DNA from: Entamoeba histolytica HM-1:IMSS
Lineage: Eukaryota; Evosea; Mastigamoebida; Endamoebidae
Direction: 5' to 3'
Length of the DNA stretch: 64,000 bases
NCBI RefSeq assembly: GCF_000208925.1
Contig: NW_001914889.1
Coordinates: 1-64,000 of the forward strand
Shown here: positions 1 to 10,849 of the stretch, piece by piece
Numbering within the stretch: the first letter of the stretch is position 1
Layout: every line of letters starts with the position of its first letter
Notes under the pieces: model-generated
What the model saw: only the letters and a program-made list of their open reading frames with translations
Database searches by the model: none
Told to the model about the DNA's origin: nothing
Position numbers and translations under genes: made by a program

Positions 1-1559
1 TATTTCATTTATGTATTATCAAAATATATGTTTTATTGATTTTATGTTGAATAAAATATTGAATAAATCAATATTTTCATTCTTAATTATTCATTCTTTA
101 TTCTGAAATGTTGTGTATATTTATTATATTAAATGAATATGATGAATGAATATCAATATTATTGTTTATTTTATTTTAAAAAATAATAAATGAATATGAA
201 ATAATAAATGAAATAAAATAATGAAGACAATGAAATGATAATGAAATAAAATAATCTAATATTGAACAAATCAAATAAAGAATATATTGAATATATCATT
301 ATTGTTACTTTATTATTTGTTATTTCAATTATTAAATATTAATAAATTATTATTCATGAATATTTAATTGATATTTTACAATTTCATTTTCATTTTATTT
401 AATAAATGAAATATAAATAATAAATGAATAATAATTTAATATATGAAATAATAAAAAGAAAGATAAATAATAAAGAAATATGATGTATTTAATATATAAT
501 ATAATTTATTATCAAATATAATAATATCAAATGATGAATTATTTTTATTTCAAAATATTTTGCATCATTAAATTTTGCGTTTTTTATTGTGCTATTTTAT
601 TTGTTGCAATGAAATTCACATCTTTTATTTTTTTCTTTCTTTTCTTCTTTTATATTCTCTTTTTCTTTCTTTTTATATTCTCTCCTTTCTACTTTTATTC
701 TTTCTTCTTATTCTACTTCTTACTTTCTTTTTATTCTTTTATTCTTTTATTTTTTCATTGTCTATTTCAAGAATTGAAAGTATAAAATATTAATCTTCAT
801 TTTATGAAATGAATAATAATTTCAATATGACTAAATAACAATTCATTAAATAAAGTTAATATGTATTTCTTTTGTTATTCTAAATATTTAATCAAAATCA
901 TTGTATTTCATCAATTTCAATGTACTTTATAATCATCAATTAATTTAATAAGATAATCTAAATCATTATGAATGAGATTATGTATATTCTATTATTCCTT
1001 CTATATTTAATTGATACAACATATAAATTAATAATTAGATAAATAAAGTAGTATTAAATTCATAAAATCATTTCAAGAAATTAATAAATGAGATATTATC
1101 TTGATAATCATCTTCTTTATGTTATTTAGATGTTTCTTTTCAATATTTCATCATTTTATATTTCCATCTTCTTTCAATTCTTTGTGTTGTATTTATAATA
1201 GTTTATTTTCTCATTTGTTTTTGTTATGATGTGATATATCATAAATCATATTATGTAATATTCTCTTTAATTTCATGTATTGTTTATTATTTATCAAATC
1301 TCTTAATCTAAATATTTTGATTGAAATACTCTTTCTATACCTCTTTCAATTTCTTTCATAATTATTTCTATTAATTATGTTAATATTTGAAGTTATACAA
1401 CTAATATGATGATAATAAACATTTAAAATATTGATTAATATTTTATTTTTATTCATTATATTAATTATTTAATATACTTTCTTCATATTATAAAGTAATT
1501 AATGAATTGTACATCATGTTCATTCATTTCTTCTTCTTTGAATATTTTCATTCAATTTT
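1..1559. other. AT-rich intergenic spacer
   Basis: Almost pure A/T sequence, with scattered ATGAATGAAT-like runs and, at about 626-766, a pyrimidine-rich tract. Read on the minus strand that tract gives Lys/Glu-rich stretches broken by many stops, so it may be a very old coding remnant. I see no intact gene, RNA gene or recognisable repeat unit. Confidence 0.6.
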
Positions 1560-2149
1560 CTTATTCTCTTTCTTCTTTCGTATTCTTGTTTATTCCAGAT
1601 AGTAACTCTTTTAATTCATTCCTTTCATTTATTGTTTTATTATTTCTTCCTCATTTATTCTATTTATTTCTCTTTTAATTTCATTCATTATTTTAAATGT
1701 CTTCTTTAATACCTCTCTATAATCTGTAATTTCACTTACTTTAATTCAAATTCTTGTATTAATCTTTCTATTCTTCTTTTACTTGATATGTTATTTTTCT
1801 ATCAAATAAATTCAAAACAAAACATTAATAGAGTGTTAGAATTTCTTCATCTCTGTCTCATAACTGTTTTATTGATTGTCTAGTTCAAATGTTGTGATAT
1901 TCTTATGTTGAATTTCATCTCTTCATTAGAATGTTTCTCTTTCTTTTTGGAAAATCATCTTCACATACTGATATTTCGTCAGCTACTACAACATTGATGG
2001 AGATATTATTCACAAAGTGTATTTCTAATGAGTGTGTTGAGAATTATCTCATCTTTCTTCTTTTCTTTCTGTGTAATTTTATTTTCTAATTTAGATAATT
2101 TATCTTTCAGGAATAATAATTGATGTGATAAATTGTTTATTTCAGACAT
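1560..2149 (-). pseudogene. decayed coiled-coil gene remnant
   Basis: On the minus strand an ATG at 2149 opens a 47-codon frame (stop at 2006) rich in Leu, Lys and Glu with heptad-like spacing, starting MSEINNLSHQLLFLKDKLSK. Beyond the stop, coding-like Lys/Glu-rich segments continue in shifting frames with many stops to about 1560. This looks like the 5' part of a degenerated coiled-coil gene. Many Entamoeba TLDc-family proteins begin in this way, but no TLDc segment can be read here, so the family assignment is a guess. Confidence 0.3.
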
Positions 2150-2209
2150 TTTCCTTTCAGATGAAGCATGAAATTAAAAAGAAAAAAAAAAGAAATACAA
2201 AGAAATGAA

Positions 2210-3562
2210 TTAATAAGAGGTGAAAGGAGAAGAACGATTGTCACAAGTAAGTCCATGATGATTTTGCTGAAGAAGACTTTGAAAATGACGAATATAAAGA
2301 AGAGCATTTTTCATGTCGAAATTAACCTTTCTTAAAACAGATAAAGCATTATCATGAGAAAGTCTTCCACGAGATGCTGTATTAATTAAAGCTGAAAGAC
2401 AATTTTTAGTAATATTAACACCGATTTGTTGGACAGCATTATTAAAAAGATGAATATGATCATTACAAATCTTATTATTAATAAGAAGAAGAGTTCTAGT
2501 GAAATTAATAGGTTGATTATTAAAATGAAGAATACCAAAAACAGATATTTCTTTAATTTGACCAATTTCAATAATATCAAAAGCAATTTCCATCATATTA
2601 TATTCAATATTATTAAGAAGAATAATTTTAGAATAATAATTATTATAATTTAACATTTTTCCAATAAGTTCATTGATTTCTTTTTCTTTTCTATGATTTC
2701 TATTTATATTATGAATAAATTGATTAATAATTGGACAATTTGGTGATAAACTAATACTAATAAAATGAATTGGATTATAATATGAATTAACATTAATTTT
2801 ATTTCTTTCTTTATCAAAAAATTCTCTTAATATTTCTTTAATATTTTTAAATGTTGAATATTGTGAAAAATATCCCATTGTTATTTCTTTTTCTATGTAA
2901 TTCTTTTGAACTCCAAATTGAATTTGATTCTCTATTTTATTCCCATTAATTATTGTTATATTTGGTATCATTTTTTGTATTTCTTCTTCAATATTTCTTC
3001 CTTTAATTGGATTATTTCTTAAATCAATTTCTTCTATTCTTATATTAATTTCTTCTATTCTTTCTATTTCATTATTTGATATATCTATCCCTTTAACTAT
3101 TGGATATATTTTATTAATATTATTAATTACTTGTATACTTTTTATTCTATTCCCTGAAAGACATATATATTTAATCATTGAATTCTTATCACTAATACTT
3201 TTCATTATCCTTTTGATAAATACTTCATCTACTTCTCTTTTACTTCCTATTTCCCCTATTTTCTCTTTGAGTCTCGACATGTCTATTATTCCTTTCCTTC
3301 CATCATACCATTTCTCTAAAATTTCTTTCCCTATCTCTTCTATCCTTTTTTCTTTGTTTTCTATTACTTCAACTCTCACCTCCATATCTTTATATCGGAT
3401 TATTCTTTTCTTTCCTTCTTTATTCATTTCTTTCTTTTCTACTTGACATATATAATTCATCCCTATCTCTTTAATCTTTCCAATTCTTATATTCATCTCT
3501 CTCTTTAAAAATTCTTTAACTTGTTGTCTTGTCCCATTAAAATTATATACTCCTATCTTCAT
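2210..3562 (-). CDS. NXF/TAP (Mex67)-like mRNA export factor
   Basis: 450 residues, no intron. The order of segments matches nuclear RNA export factors: a short N-terminal RNA-binding-like region (about 1-60), leucine-rich repeats (about 130-215, with the pattern LSGNRIKSI, IDISNNEIERI, IDLRNNPIKG), an NTF2-like domain beginning near MGYFSQYSTF and including the family's FxRTLLLINNKICNDHIHLF-type strand pair, and a C-terminal UBA/TAP-C-like helix bundle. NXF proteins pair with NXT1/p15 and carry mRNPs through the nuclear pore by binding FG nucleoporins. A second paralogue lies at 25437-27149 in this window; the two align through the LRR and NTF2 parts but are strongly diverged. Ile/Lys/Asn content is very high, suggesting relaxed or fast evolution. 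Family call is by pattern only; the exact role of each paralogue is unknown. Confidence 0.65.
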   Translation of the reverse strand: MKIGVYNFNGTRQQVKEFLKREMNIRIGKIKEIGMNYICQVEKKEMNKEGKKRIIRYKDMEVRVEVIENKEKRIEEIGKEILEKWYDGRKGIIDMSRLKEKIGEIGSKREVDEVFIKRIMKSISDKNSMIKYICLSGNRIKSIQVINNINKIYPIVKGIDISNNEIERIEEINIRIEEIDLRNNPIKGRNIEEEIQKMIPNITIINGNKIENQIQFGVQKNYIEKEITMGYFSQYSTFKNIKEILREFFDKERNKINVNSYYNPIHFISISLSPNCPIINQFIHNINRNHRKEKEINELIGKMLNYNNYYSKIILLNNIEYNMMEIAFDIIEIGQIKEISVFGILHFNNQPINFTRTLLLINNKICNDHIHLFNNAVQQIGVNITKNCLSALINTASRGRLSHDNALSVLRKVNFDMKNALLYIRHFQSLLQQNHHGLTCDNRSSPFTSY

Positions 3563-3689
3563 TCCTTTCTTTTGTTTTTTTAGTTATTCTCTTCTTTCTT
3601 TTTCCTCTCCCTTCTACCTTTTTCTTTTCTCAAAATCTGAAAAACAAGTTTTATATTCTATTAAAAGGAATTTGTAACTGAAACAAATT

Positions 3690-4859
3690 TCAATTAATAA
3701 AATCATTAACAATGTCTATGAAATGAGTAAATGAAATATTCCCTAGTTCCAGCGTTTTAATACAAATATACTCACTTAGTTGAGTTAGTTTTTTTGATTC
3801 CTTAAATCTAAGATAATTTGGATCTAAATCACCAACTCTACACCTATCAAGAGCATCTGAGTCTTTGAGTATCGAAACTACAATATAGTCATCTTCATTT
3901 GGTTTACTTTCTCCTGTACAATGTTTAATAACAGCATTCTTGATATAGTTTTGTTCTGTTTCTGAAATAGAATAGTTTACGATATGATTTTTTAACAAAT
4001 TAAATTTTGTTTTTGCAGCTAATGAACCATGTTCAGTACAAATTCCATCTCTTTTTCTTGCCATATCATGAATAAGAGAACCACATGAAGCCAATAAACC
4101 AAATCTTCTGTTTTTTGTGTAATAGCCAATAATTAAAGAAAATAATACAACTCTATATGTATGAATTAATCCATGAATACTATTTGGGTGATCAAAGTAT
4201 GTATCTGAAATATCAAAATCAGATAATATTATTCCCATACTTTTTACAATAGATTTGATTGATTCTTTATGCCATTTAAATGGTTTATGAAGTAATTGAA
4301 CAGAACTAATTGTCAAGTTTTGTAGTTGAGAAAATAACAAGTCTTTATTTGTTTTAATAAAATGAAGTATTTCACATAAATAGAAACTTTTATAAACACA
4401 GCAAGAATTATAAATTTTTACATCACATCCTTCAGTTTCTATAAAATGATTTTTTACACTAATTTCAATCCATTGAATTAAACCTTGAGGAATAACTATT
4501 TTATCTATTTGAAGTGTTTGACAAATGTAATTAATAATAAATTGTCTGTATTGAATTGCATTATCTAAATTATTACAAATCACTTGATTTTGGATACAAC
4601 AAAGACTAGTTATATTATTTTCTTTTTCTAAATCCTTTTCAAGAATAAATGAATTTAAACATGGAATTATGAATTGGTCATATTGCTTATATCCAAAGTC
4701 ATGAAGGTAAATTGGGTCTAAATGAAATAATTTTCTTTTTACAGCAAGACATTCTTTGTCAAGTAACGTTATAAGAAGTTCATAGACTTCATTAGAGGTA
4801 TTAAGAGAAATAATTCTTCTATCAATAAGTAAAAATTTATTAGTTAGAGTAATAACCAT
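3690..4859 (-). CDS. HD-domain metal-dependent phosphohydrolase-like protein
   Basis: 389 residues. The C-terminal half holds a clear HD-superfamily signature: H229/H233 in the helix HGLIHTYRVVLFS, the H264-D265 pair in SLIHDMAR, H277 in TEHG, and an Asp-rich helix KDSDALDRCR around 332-341. HD proteins are metal-dependent phosphohydrolases acting on nucleotides or cyclic nucleotides; the substrate cannot be read here. Residues 1-220 match nothing I recognise. The gene lies tail-to-head with the PIG-O gene upstream (about 115 bases apart) on the same strand. The ATG at 4859 is followed directly by a hydrophobic beta-like segment, so no signal peptide is evident. Confidence 0.65.
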   Translation of the reverse strand: MVITLTNKFLLIDRRIISLNTSNEVYELLITLLDKECLAVKRKLFHLDPIYLHDFGYKQYDQFIIPCLNSFILEKDLEKENNITSLCCIQNQVICNNLDNAIQYRQFIINYICQTLQIDKIVIPQGLIQWIEISVKNHFIETEGCDVKIYNSCCVYKSFYLCEILHFIKTNKDLLFSQLQNLTISSVQLLHKPFKWHKESIKSIVKSMGIILSDFDISDTYFDHPNSIHGLIHTYRVVLFSLIIGYYTKNRRFGLLASCGSLIHDMARKRDGICTEHGSLAAKTKFNLLKNHIVNYSISETEQNYIKNAVIKHCTGESKPNEDDYIVVSILKDSDALDRCRVGDLDPNYLRFKESKKLTQLSEYICIKTLELGNISFTHFIDIVNDFIN

Positions 4860-4974
4860 TTTACCTTATTGAGGATTATTATTTTTAAGTTCTTTAAGTA
4901 CTATGACAATTTTGAATCGTCCTTAACTTGTTAGATGCAAAAACTAAAATTACAAAAGATAAACAAAATCATAT

Positions 4975-7587
4975 CTAATCTAAATAAGATTTTTCTTCTT
5001 CAAGTTGTTTTGGAGTAAGTTTTTGAAGGAAATATCCAATGACAATCATAATATCTGTTACTATACAGAAAGATATATCAAAACATACTTTTGGTGTAAA
5101 AATTCTAAAGATTTCTAAATGTCCAGATACAAAGTAAGTAAAGAACATTATAGGAACTAATTGGTATATAAACATAGTTGTGAGACATAAAGAACTTTGA
5201 ATATACAAAGACATCCCAGTAGGATGAGACTTTAAAATTATTAACAAACCAAAAATAATACTGATACTTGGGAAGAAGAATGTATTCAAAATAACCAAAA
5301 ATCCATTTCCAAAGAATGAATAGAATGGTATTCCAATAAATCCAGCATTAAACTGAATATCACTAAATTGGAATGCATGTCCACTTAAGAAGAAGAAATG
5401 AATTCCAAAGAAGAAAAATACAAGAAGTACTCCTAATTTGAATGAATATTTCTTGAAATACCATATTAAAAATATAAAAAATATAATAGTTATTAACATG
5501 TTTAATGGTAATATTACGCTTAGAACAGGTATTAGTGAATATAAACAATCAATATCTTTTTTTCGTATAAGAACTACCATTTTTATTAAGCTTAAAAGAT
5601 AGATCGAATCAGGAATTAAAACAGTCAATAAAGGAATAGATGAATTTTCTATTAAATGATATATGCATGATAATAACATTGCAAGAGATAATAAAATGTC
5701 GTGTTTGTAGAAATAAAACATCAATATAAGTGAAAAAATACAAATATATCCAACAAATTGACATACGAGATAATTCCAGTTGGACAATAAATAACAAAAA
5801 ACTAATTCTGTAATTGGAAATTGTTTTGTTTCTAACCAATTAAAATATGTCAATACGATAAAAGAACATATACCAACATAAAATGATGTGTATTTTTCTT
5901 CTTTAATAAAAGAGTCAGTGCATTGTCCAAACCCATAAATAAGAGTAACAACAGCAACTATTAACAAATCAAAAGGAATGTTTGTTGTTAGTGTTTTTAA
6001 AGTAAATGGAACTTTAAGAAATGACATAAAACATCCAATAATATAACAAACTTCTGAACAAATTATCATTCCCATAAGCAAACATTCATAAAAACTAAAA
6101 TTGGAAGTTGTGACTAGTACTAATCCTAAGAAGATTCCAATAAACAATCCAAATATTAATGACTTATATGGAACAATTGAATCTTTTGGAAGCAATAATG
6201 TAAGCAATGACACAAACAATGACAAAACAGTAATGATAATACCAGCTAACATATAATTGAATTTGAATGTTGATTTATGTTCTACATATTGTTTATGTAT
6301 TTCATGACTTATTCGTTCATGTTCATTCATTAATTCTAATAACTTTTCTTGGTTTTCAAACCATTGAATTTCTTCTTTTTGAACTTTTTGAATTTCTTCT
6401 TCTATTTCACTTATCCATGTTTCTCGTATTATTCCTTCTTTTTCTTTTAAATATCGTATTATTTGATTCGTTGTGATGTTTAATGCATTCACATATCTTT
6501 GAATATCTTCAAGTTTCTCTTCTCTTCCTAATATAATATCTCGAATCGGTGTTCCAATGTTACTGTATGGTATAGGAATACCCATTCCAATTGCTATCGT
6601 TGGTACAATATCAATTTGTGTTATCTTCTCTACTTCTTTTCTTCCTCCTTTTCGACTTTTCCTATTATCATAAACAAACATCCCTGCATCTAATTCTTGT
6701 AGTGTTGATCCTCCATGGTTCCCTTCTTCTAGTAATCCATGATCACCAAATACTAATGCTAATGTATCTTCAGGTAATGAATATAATGATCGATTAAGAA
6801 TATTATTAATTTCAATTAATTTTTTCTTCATTGATGGATGGTTAGCAACATAGCAATGACCCACTTGATCAATTCCAAGAAAATGAGATATCATTACATC
6901 ATAATCACTTTCATTTTGATGACGTTGTAATGCTTTATCACATATATTATCAACACTATCTATATCTGAGATATTATGAGCTGTATCATTTGAAACGTCA
7001 TTAAATTGAGTAGGATATAAATCAATCCATAATGAATCTCCTTCAAAAACTGTTCTTAGTCCATTCTCTTTAAATTGGTGTATTAATGAATCTTCAACAA
7101 TAGCAGGGTTATTTAGAGTATTTGATATTTCAATAGGTACAGGAACACCTCCTGTTGTCATTGCTTTAACACGTTGAATAGTAAGTGTTGGTGGGTCAGG
7201 AATGAAATGATATTTTGAAGAACGAGAAGGATATTGATTTTCTAAAGAATTAAAAACACCCATATTATTATGGTAGAATCTAAAGTTATTAGGGTCAGTG
7301 ATATTCTCAAACAAAGGAGGATAGTCAGTAGAAAAAGCAAAATCAAATCTAAGAGCATCAACAAGATACAAAGCTGTTTTCTTAAATAAAGGAGTTGTCC
7401 AACATAATTCAGGAGGATGAGACTGTGCATAAAGTGTATTTGTCATTAAGGGATCATTACATTGACTTTTCTTTTGTGATTGAATCGATGTGATTAAAAA
7501 CCCAGTTCCATAAAGATAAATTCCAACTAAATGACATAAGAGTATAAAGAAAAAGAGCCAAAAGAAAGAACTGATTAGGGATGTCAT
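4975..7587 (-). CDS. PIGO: GPI ethanolamine phosphate transferase 3 (PIG-O)
   Basis: 870 residues. ER multipass enzyme that adds ethanolamine phosphate to the third mannose of the GPI anchor precursor, the phosphate that later links to protein. An N-terminal membrane anchor (about 5-32) precedes a lumenal alkaline-phosphatase-fold domain: LVDALRFDF (D77, D82), the nucleophile-Thr segment KAMTTGGVP (T144/T145), FEGDSLW, SHFLGIDQVGH (D240, H244) and FGDHGLLEEGNHGG (D282, H283, H291), all metal or catalytic positions of the family. ALTTG followed by an EDSLIHQF-type segment is characteristic of PIG-O rather than PIG-N or PIG-G. A lysine/glutamate-rich linker (about 355-425) leads to roughly 14 hydrophobic segments. 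Full-length compared with the family. A candidate GPI-anchored protein is encoded at 31772-32672. Confidence 0.88.
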   Translation of the reverse strand: MTSLISSFFWLFFFILLCHLVGIYLYGTGFLITSIQSQKKSQCNDPLMTNTLYAQSHPPELCWTTPLFKKTALYLVDALRFDFAFSTDYPPLFENITDPNNFRFYHNNMGVFNSLENQYPSRSSKYHFIPDPPTLTIQRVKAMTTGGVPVPIEISNTLNNPAIVEDSLIHQFKENGLRTVFEGDSLWIDLYPTQFNDVSNDTAHNISDIDSVDNICDKALQRHQNESDYDVMISHFLGIDQVGHCYVANHPSMKKKLIEINNILNRSLYSLPEDTLALVFGDHGLLEEGNHGGSTLQELDAGMFVYDNRKSRKGGRKEVEKITQIDIVPTIAIGMGIPIPYSNIGTPIRDIILGREEKLEDIQRYVNALNITTNQIIRYLKEKEGIIRETWISEIEEEIQKVQKEEIQWFENQEKLLELMNEHERISHEIHKQYVEHKSTFKFNYMLAGIIITVLSLFVSLLTLLLPKDSIVPYKSLIFGLFIGIFLGLVLVTTSNFSFYECLLMGMIICSEVCYIIGCFMSFLKVPFTLKTLTTNIPFDLLIVAVVTLIYGFGQCTDSFIKEEKYTSFYVGICSFIVLTYFNWLETKQFPITELVFCYLLSNWNYLVCQFVGYICIFSLILMFYFYKHDILLSLAMLLSCIYHLIENSSIPLLTVLIPDSIYLLSLIKMVVLIRKKDIDCLYSLIPVLSVILPLNMLITIIFFIFLIWYFKKYSFKLGVLLVFFFFGIHFFFLSGHAFQFSDIQFNAGFIGIPFYSFFGNGFLVILNTFFFPSISIIFGLLIILKSHPTGMSLYIQSSLCLTTMFIYQLVPIMFFTYFVSGHLEIFRIFTPKVCFDISFCIVTDIMIVIGYFLQKLTPKQLEEEKSYLD

Positions 7588-7944
7588 ACTTATTTTATTC
7601 TTATTAAAGTTCGTTCAAACCAACATTCGATGATATAAAAAGAAAAGTGATTATGTGGTTGCCACGTGATAAAAAAGAAATGAGAAAAATAAATTTTTTT
7701 TGGAAATTCATCGAAAAAAACTTTTGATGATCAAGACTAAAAATAGAGAATAAAAGAAAAAAAATGGCAGCAAAATGGCTCTTTTGAATAGTGCTGAATG
7801 ACTAAACAAACTAAAATTAATAGAAACAAACTAAAATTATGGATGAGAAAAGCAAATTTCAAAAAGTAAAAAATAGTGGGTTCTATTTATATTAACTTTT
7901 CAATTTTTTTAATTTAGTTCAAAAAAATCAGATCATTAATTTCA
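7588..7944. other. intergenic spacer between divergent genes
   Basis: 357 bases between the start of PIG-O (minus) and the start of the two-exon gene at 7945 (plus), so it must contain both promoters. It contains a 16-base direct repeat (AAACAAACTAAAATTA at 7804-7819 and 7824-7839, 20-base period). No gene is seen. Confidence 0.5.
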
Positions 7945-8255
7945 ATGACTGAGGTTGTTCGACCATTTGCTCTTCCTTGTATTACTTTTAAAAAGTTTGT
8001 TTATTTTGAATCAAATTTAACAAAACGATTAAGACTTAATGTTTTAGTTTTTGTCCATCACTTCATTTCAAAAGAACTGTGAGAAGAGAAAATGTACCGC
8101 ATTGTGATGAAAATCCGATTCTTGCTGATAAGTCATTTGTAAATTCACATTTAAAAGATTGTGAGATGTCTAAATTAAATCAAAGACGCATGAAAATTGA
8201 AAGTGATAATGAAAAGATTAAAGAACCTCCTGTTGAATGTGAAATTCATTTTTAA
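7945..8255 (+). CDS. small two-exon hypothetical protein (85 residues)
   Basis: Not seen as one open frame because of an intron. Exon 1 is 7945-7994 (ATG, 16 codons plus 2 bases); intron 7995-8047 (53 bases) begins GTTTGT and ends TTTTAG; exon 2 is 8048-8255, ending TAA. The splice leaves one continuous frame of 85 residues starting MTEVVRPFALPCITFKNF and ending PPVECEIHF. Six cysteine/histidine residues are scattered, with no zinc-finger spacing; the middle is basic (KRTVRR) and the C-terminal third is Lys/Glu-rich and likely helical. I do not recognise the family. It is divergently paired with PIG-O. Without the splice both frames have early stops, so an unspliced reading would make this a pseudogene. 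Confidence 0.6.
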
Positions 8256-8922
8256 TAAAAAGAGAATATATCTATGTGAAAATGGATAGTGGTGTCGTAT
8301 ATGTTTAATTAAATAATTAAGAAGAAATATGTTTTTGATTTATCTGAATATGGTAAAAACAAAAAAAAAACAAAAAGTAAAATAGTAAGCAGAAAGGAAT
8401 TTAGTAAAAAGGGAAATAACTATGATACTTTTAGATTCAAAAATAATAATAATATAATTAATATTTTATAAAATAATTTCTTTCTTTTTATTTAAGAAAA
8501 ATAAATACATTTCTTAATTTTTTTTTTGTTTTTTTTTTTTTTAAAAACAAATGTAAATAAGATTCTATTTATTATCATTAAAAATCAAGTTGTTATAGAA
8601 TTGAAAGAATAATATAAATACAATCTTGAGTTTACCTATAACTTATCAATTAATTAAAATAAATTTAATCTTGTTTAGACTCATCTCTCAAGACGATTCA
8701 ACTAACAAATTCTGAATAGAATTCTATAAGTAATACCAGTTCAAATAATCTATCTAATAAAATTAAAATTCATATTAAGATAAGGAATAAAAAGCAAGAC
8801 ATGAATAATTAATGTAAGAGTAATTGAAAGTATTTTATTTTAAGAGAAACCAAAGTGATAAAAAAAAAGAAGGTTATTGTTATTAATTTGAACAAAAGAT
8901 AAGACCGATTTAAAATATGAAA
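8256..8922. other. AT-rich intergenic spacer
   Basis: Homopolymer-rich A/T sequence, including a T-tract at about 8518-8542 interrupted by a single G. It separates the 3' ends of two convergent genes. I see no gene. Confidence 0.5.
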
Positions 8923-9620
8923 TTAGATAAATAAGGATGAAAACACTCCATATGATCGAGGCTTAGGTATTGCTGGTGGAAGGAAGTATTCAATAAAAGA
9001 AAATATACTACAAAAATCCATTATTTTTGGTAAGAAAGAGACAAATGCTCGAGTAATAGGTGGTTTAAATGTCCAATTTAAAAGAACACATATTGTTAAT
9101 AAAGTAGTCATAGAACTATTCAATCTTCCAAAGTAAGTTGGAGTAATTGTGAATGAAGTATATTGAGATGTATCAAAGAATTTATCCCATTCAATCTTTA
9201 TAATTAATTGTTATCAGAAAATAATGAAATTAAACAAACTGGATGAGGAAATGCTAAATATCGATGAAGTAATGAACCAACAGATAACAACACATCTCTT
9301 GCAAATACATTTGATGCGACTTGTGGTGGTACTCTATTTACACATGACAATGACACAACTGTTGTTCCTAATAATAATTTATCAAGAAGACTTGAAAGTA
9401 GTGGTGCCATTGATGGTTCATTATACAAAGTATTCATTGAATGATCAATAAAAGCAGAAAGAGCTAATGAACAAGTTGCAATACCAGAATTACCAATTAT
9501 AATATTATAAGAGGTAGTTGGAATAAGAAGGGATTTTAAAAGAACAACGAGATTTCCTTTATTAGCTCTTAAAGCAAAGTTCAATAAATTGACTCTTTTA
9601 GGAATCAATGAACTATTCAT
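8923..9620 (-). CDS. two-exon hypothetical protein (217 residues)
   Basis: Exon 1 is 9620-9240 (127 codons, phase 0), intron 9239-9196 (44 bases, GTTTGT at the 5' end, AAAG at the 3' end), exon 2 is 9195-8923 (90 codons plus stop). The splice joins HRYLAFPHP to IEWDKFFDTSQYTSF in frame; reading on without splicing gives stops in both parts. The protein starts MNSSLIPKRVNLLNFALRAN. It is rich in Leu, Ser and Val, with several amphipathic or hydrophobic stretches (about 25-60, 80-100, 150-190), suggesting an all-helical repeat fold rather than clear membrane helices. I recognise no family. The 3' splice site AAAG, instead of the usual TAG, is the weakest point of the model. Confidence 0.6.
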
Positions 9621-9704
9621 TATTCTATGAACTTTTTAGTTTTAATTTTTTTAATAAAAAAAAAAGTATGAAATTATAAAAGGAAAAGTGAAGATCAAAT
9701 TAAT

Positions 9705-10502
9705 TTATTCAACCCAATAATCAAAATCTTGTAACGCAATAATAATATCTTCAGATTTCTTTTTAAGATCTTTTGAAAATATTAATTCTTTAACTTCACA
9801 AATACTATCATTTTCAATAGACAATACTCTAACAATTTTCTTTGCAGTTTGAAAATCATATTTCAGTCTCATAATTTTTTCAATTAAATCAGTATATATT
9901 TGATTATCAGATTCTTTTGAGTGACGTTCATCATTAGGGTTATTATAGAAACAAACATCAGTTCCATAAGTATGTTCCATTATTTTTGAATCATACCATT
10001 CTTGATAATTATTTTCTTTTTGGATATTCCAACACATATCATTTACAAATGAATGTAATTTTTTAATTGTAGAATCATTTTTACAAATAATATAAATCGT
10101 TGTTATTCTATGAATATTATCTTCATTTTCTTTTATATTCATATCAAATGAATAAATATTTTCTGAACCAAGTTTCTCATTAAATACTTCTTTAGTTACT
10201 AATTCATCTTCAATTATAATTGAATAAAAATATGGATAATAACAATATCGTTGTGCTAAAATTTTATTTTCTCCTATTATTTTTTCTATTAATTCATAAC
10301 AGTTATCAATCTTTTCTTGAACTATTTCCATCTTCTCTTTAGCTTCTTTAACATTTTCTTCTTCTACACTTGAATTTGCTTTTGACTCTATTACTTTCAA
10401 TACAAATTTTAAATTATAAATATGTTCTAAAACAGTATTAATTTTCTCTTCACATGCTTTGTATTCAGTATCCTTTTCAATAAAATTTGGAATATACTTC
10501 AT
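9705..10502 (-). CDS. hypothetical coiled-coil-containing protein
   Basis: 265 residues, ATG at 10502, stop at 9705. Residues about 5-95 form a Glu/Lys-rich coiled coil (heptad-like IEKDTEYKACEEKINTVLEH, then VKEAKEKMEIVQEKIDNCYEL). A middle globular part (about 100-200) is rich in Tyr and Asn, and a second helical part ends the protein with DFDYWVE. No signal peptide or membrane helix. I do not recognise a domain. A GAAC motif (minus strand, 10549-10546) lies about 45 bases upstream of the start, consistent with an Entamoeba promoter. Confidence 0.6.
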   Translation of the reverse strand: MKYIPNFIEKDTEYKACEEKINTVLEHIYNLKFVLKVIESKANSSVEEENVKEAKEKMEIVQEKIDNCYELIEKIIGENKILAQRYCYYPYFYSIIIEDELVTKEVFNEKLGSENIYSFDMNIKENEDNIHRITTIYIICKNDSTIKKLHSFVNDMCWNIQKENNYQEWYDSKIMEHTYGTDVCFYNNPNDERHSKESDNQIYTDLIEKIMRLKYDFQTAKKIVRVLSIENDSICEVKELIFSKDLKKKSEDIIIALQDFDYWVE

Positions 10503-10849
10503 TTATTTAATTATTTGTTAGTTATTTTTTAGTTGTAATTAATTAGTTCTTTTCATTAACATTTTTTGTTCAAATTTATAAATTTTTTCTCTTTATGTTT
10601 TTTGATTTTGTATTTGATATATCCGAATTTAGAAATTCAATAATTTAATTGAGTATCTATTGAATAAAAGACTTTTAAATCATACAACTAAATTATGAAT
10701 AAATCAATTGGATTATAGCCAATTCTTTGGTTTATTTTTTATTGTTACTCTCACCATTTTTAGTTATTATTGTTCTTATTTGTTTATAGAAATGTAACAT
10801 AATCTTTTTCATTGTAAAGAAATAAAAATATTCTAATTAATGTTATTTA
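10503..10849. other. AT-rich intergenic spacer
   Basis: Upstream region of the coiled-coil gene at 9705-10502, presumably holding its promoter (GAAC at 10546-10549 on the minus strand). Nothing else is recognised. Confidence 0.5.

Noticed and set aside
531..793. Two overlapping plus-strand open frames giving Phe/Leu/Ser-rich products
   Set aside because: They are translations of a TTT/TTC/TCT pyrimidine tract. Composition is that of the DNA, and there is no domain or codon pattern.
7945..8255. Pseudogene with frameshift
   Set aside because: A GTTTGT...TTTTAG intron repairs the frame exactly, so a spliced gene is the simpler reading.
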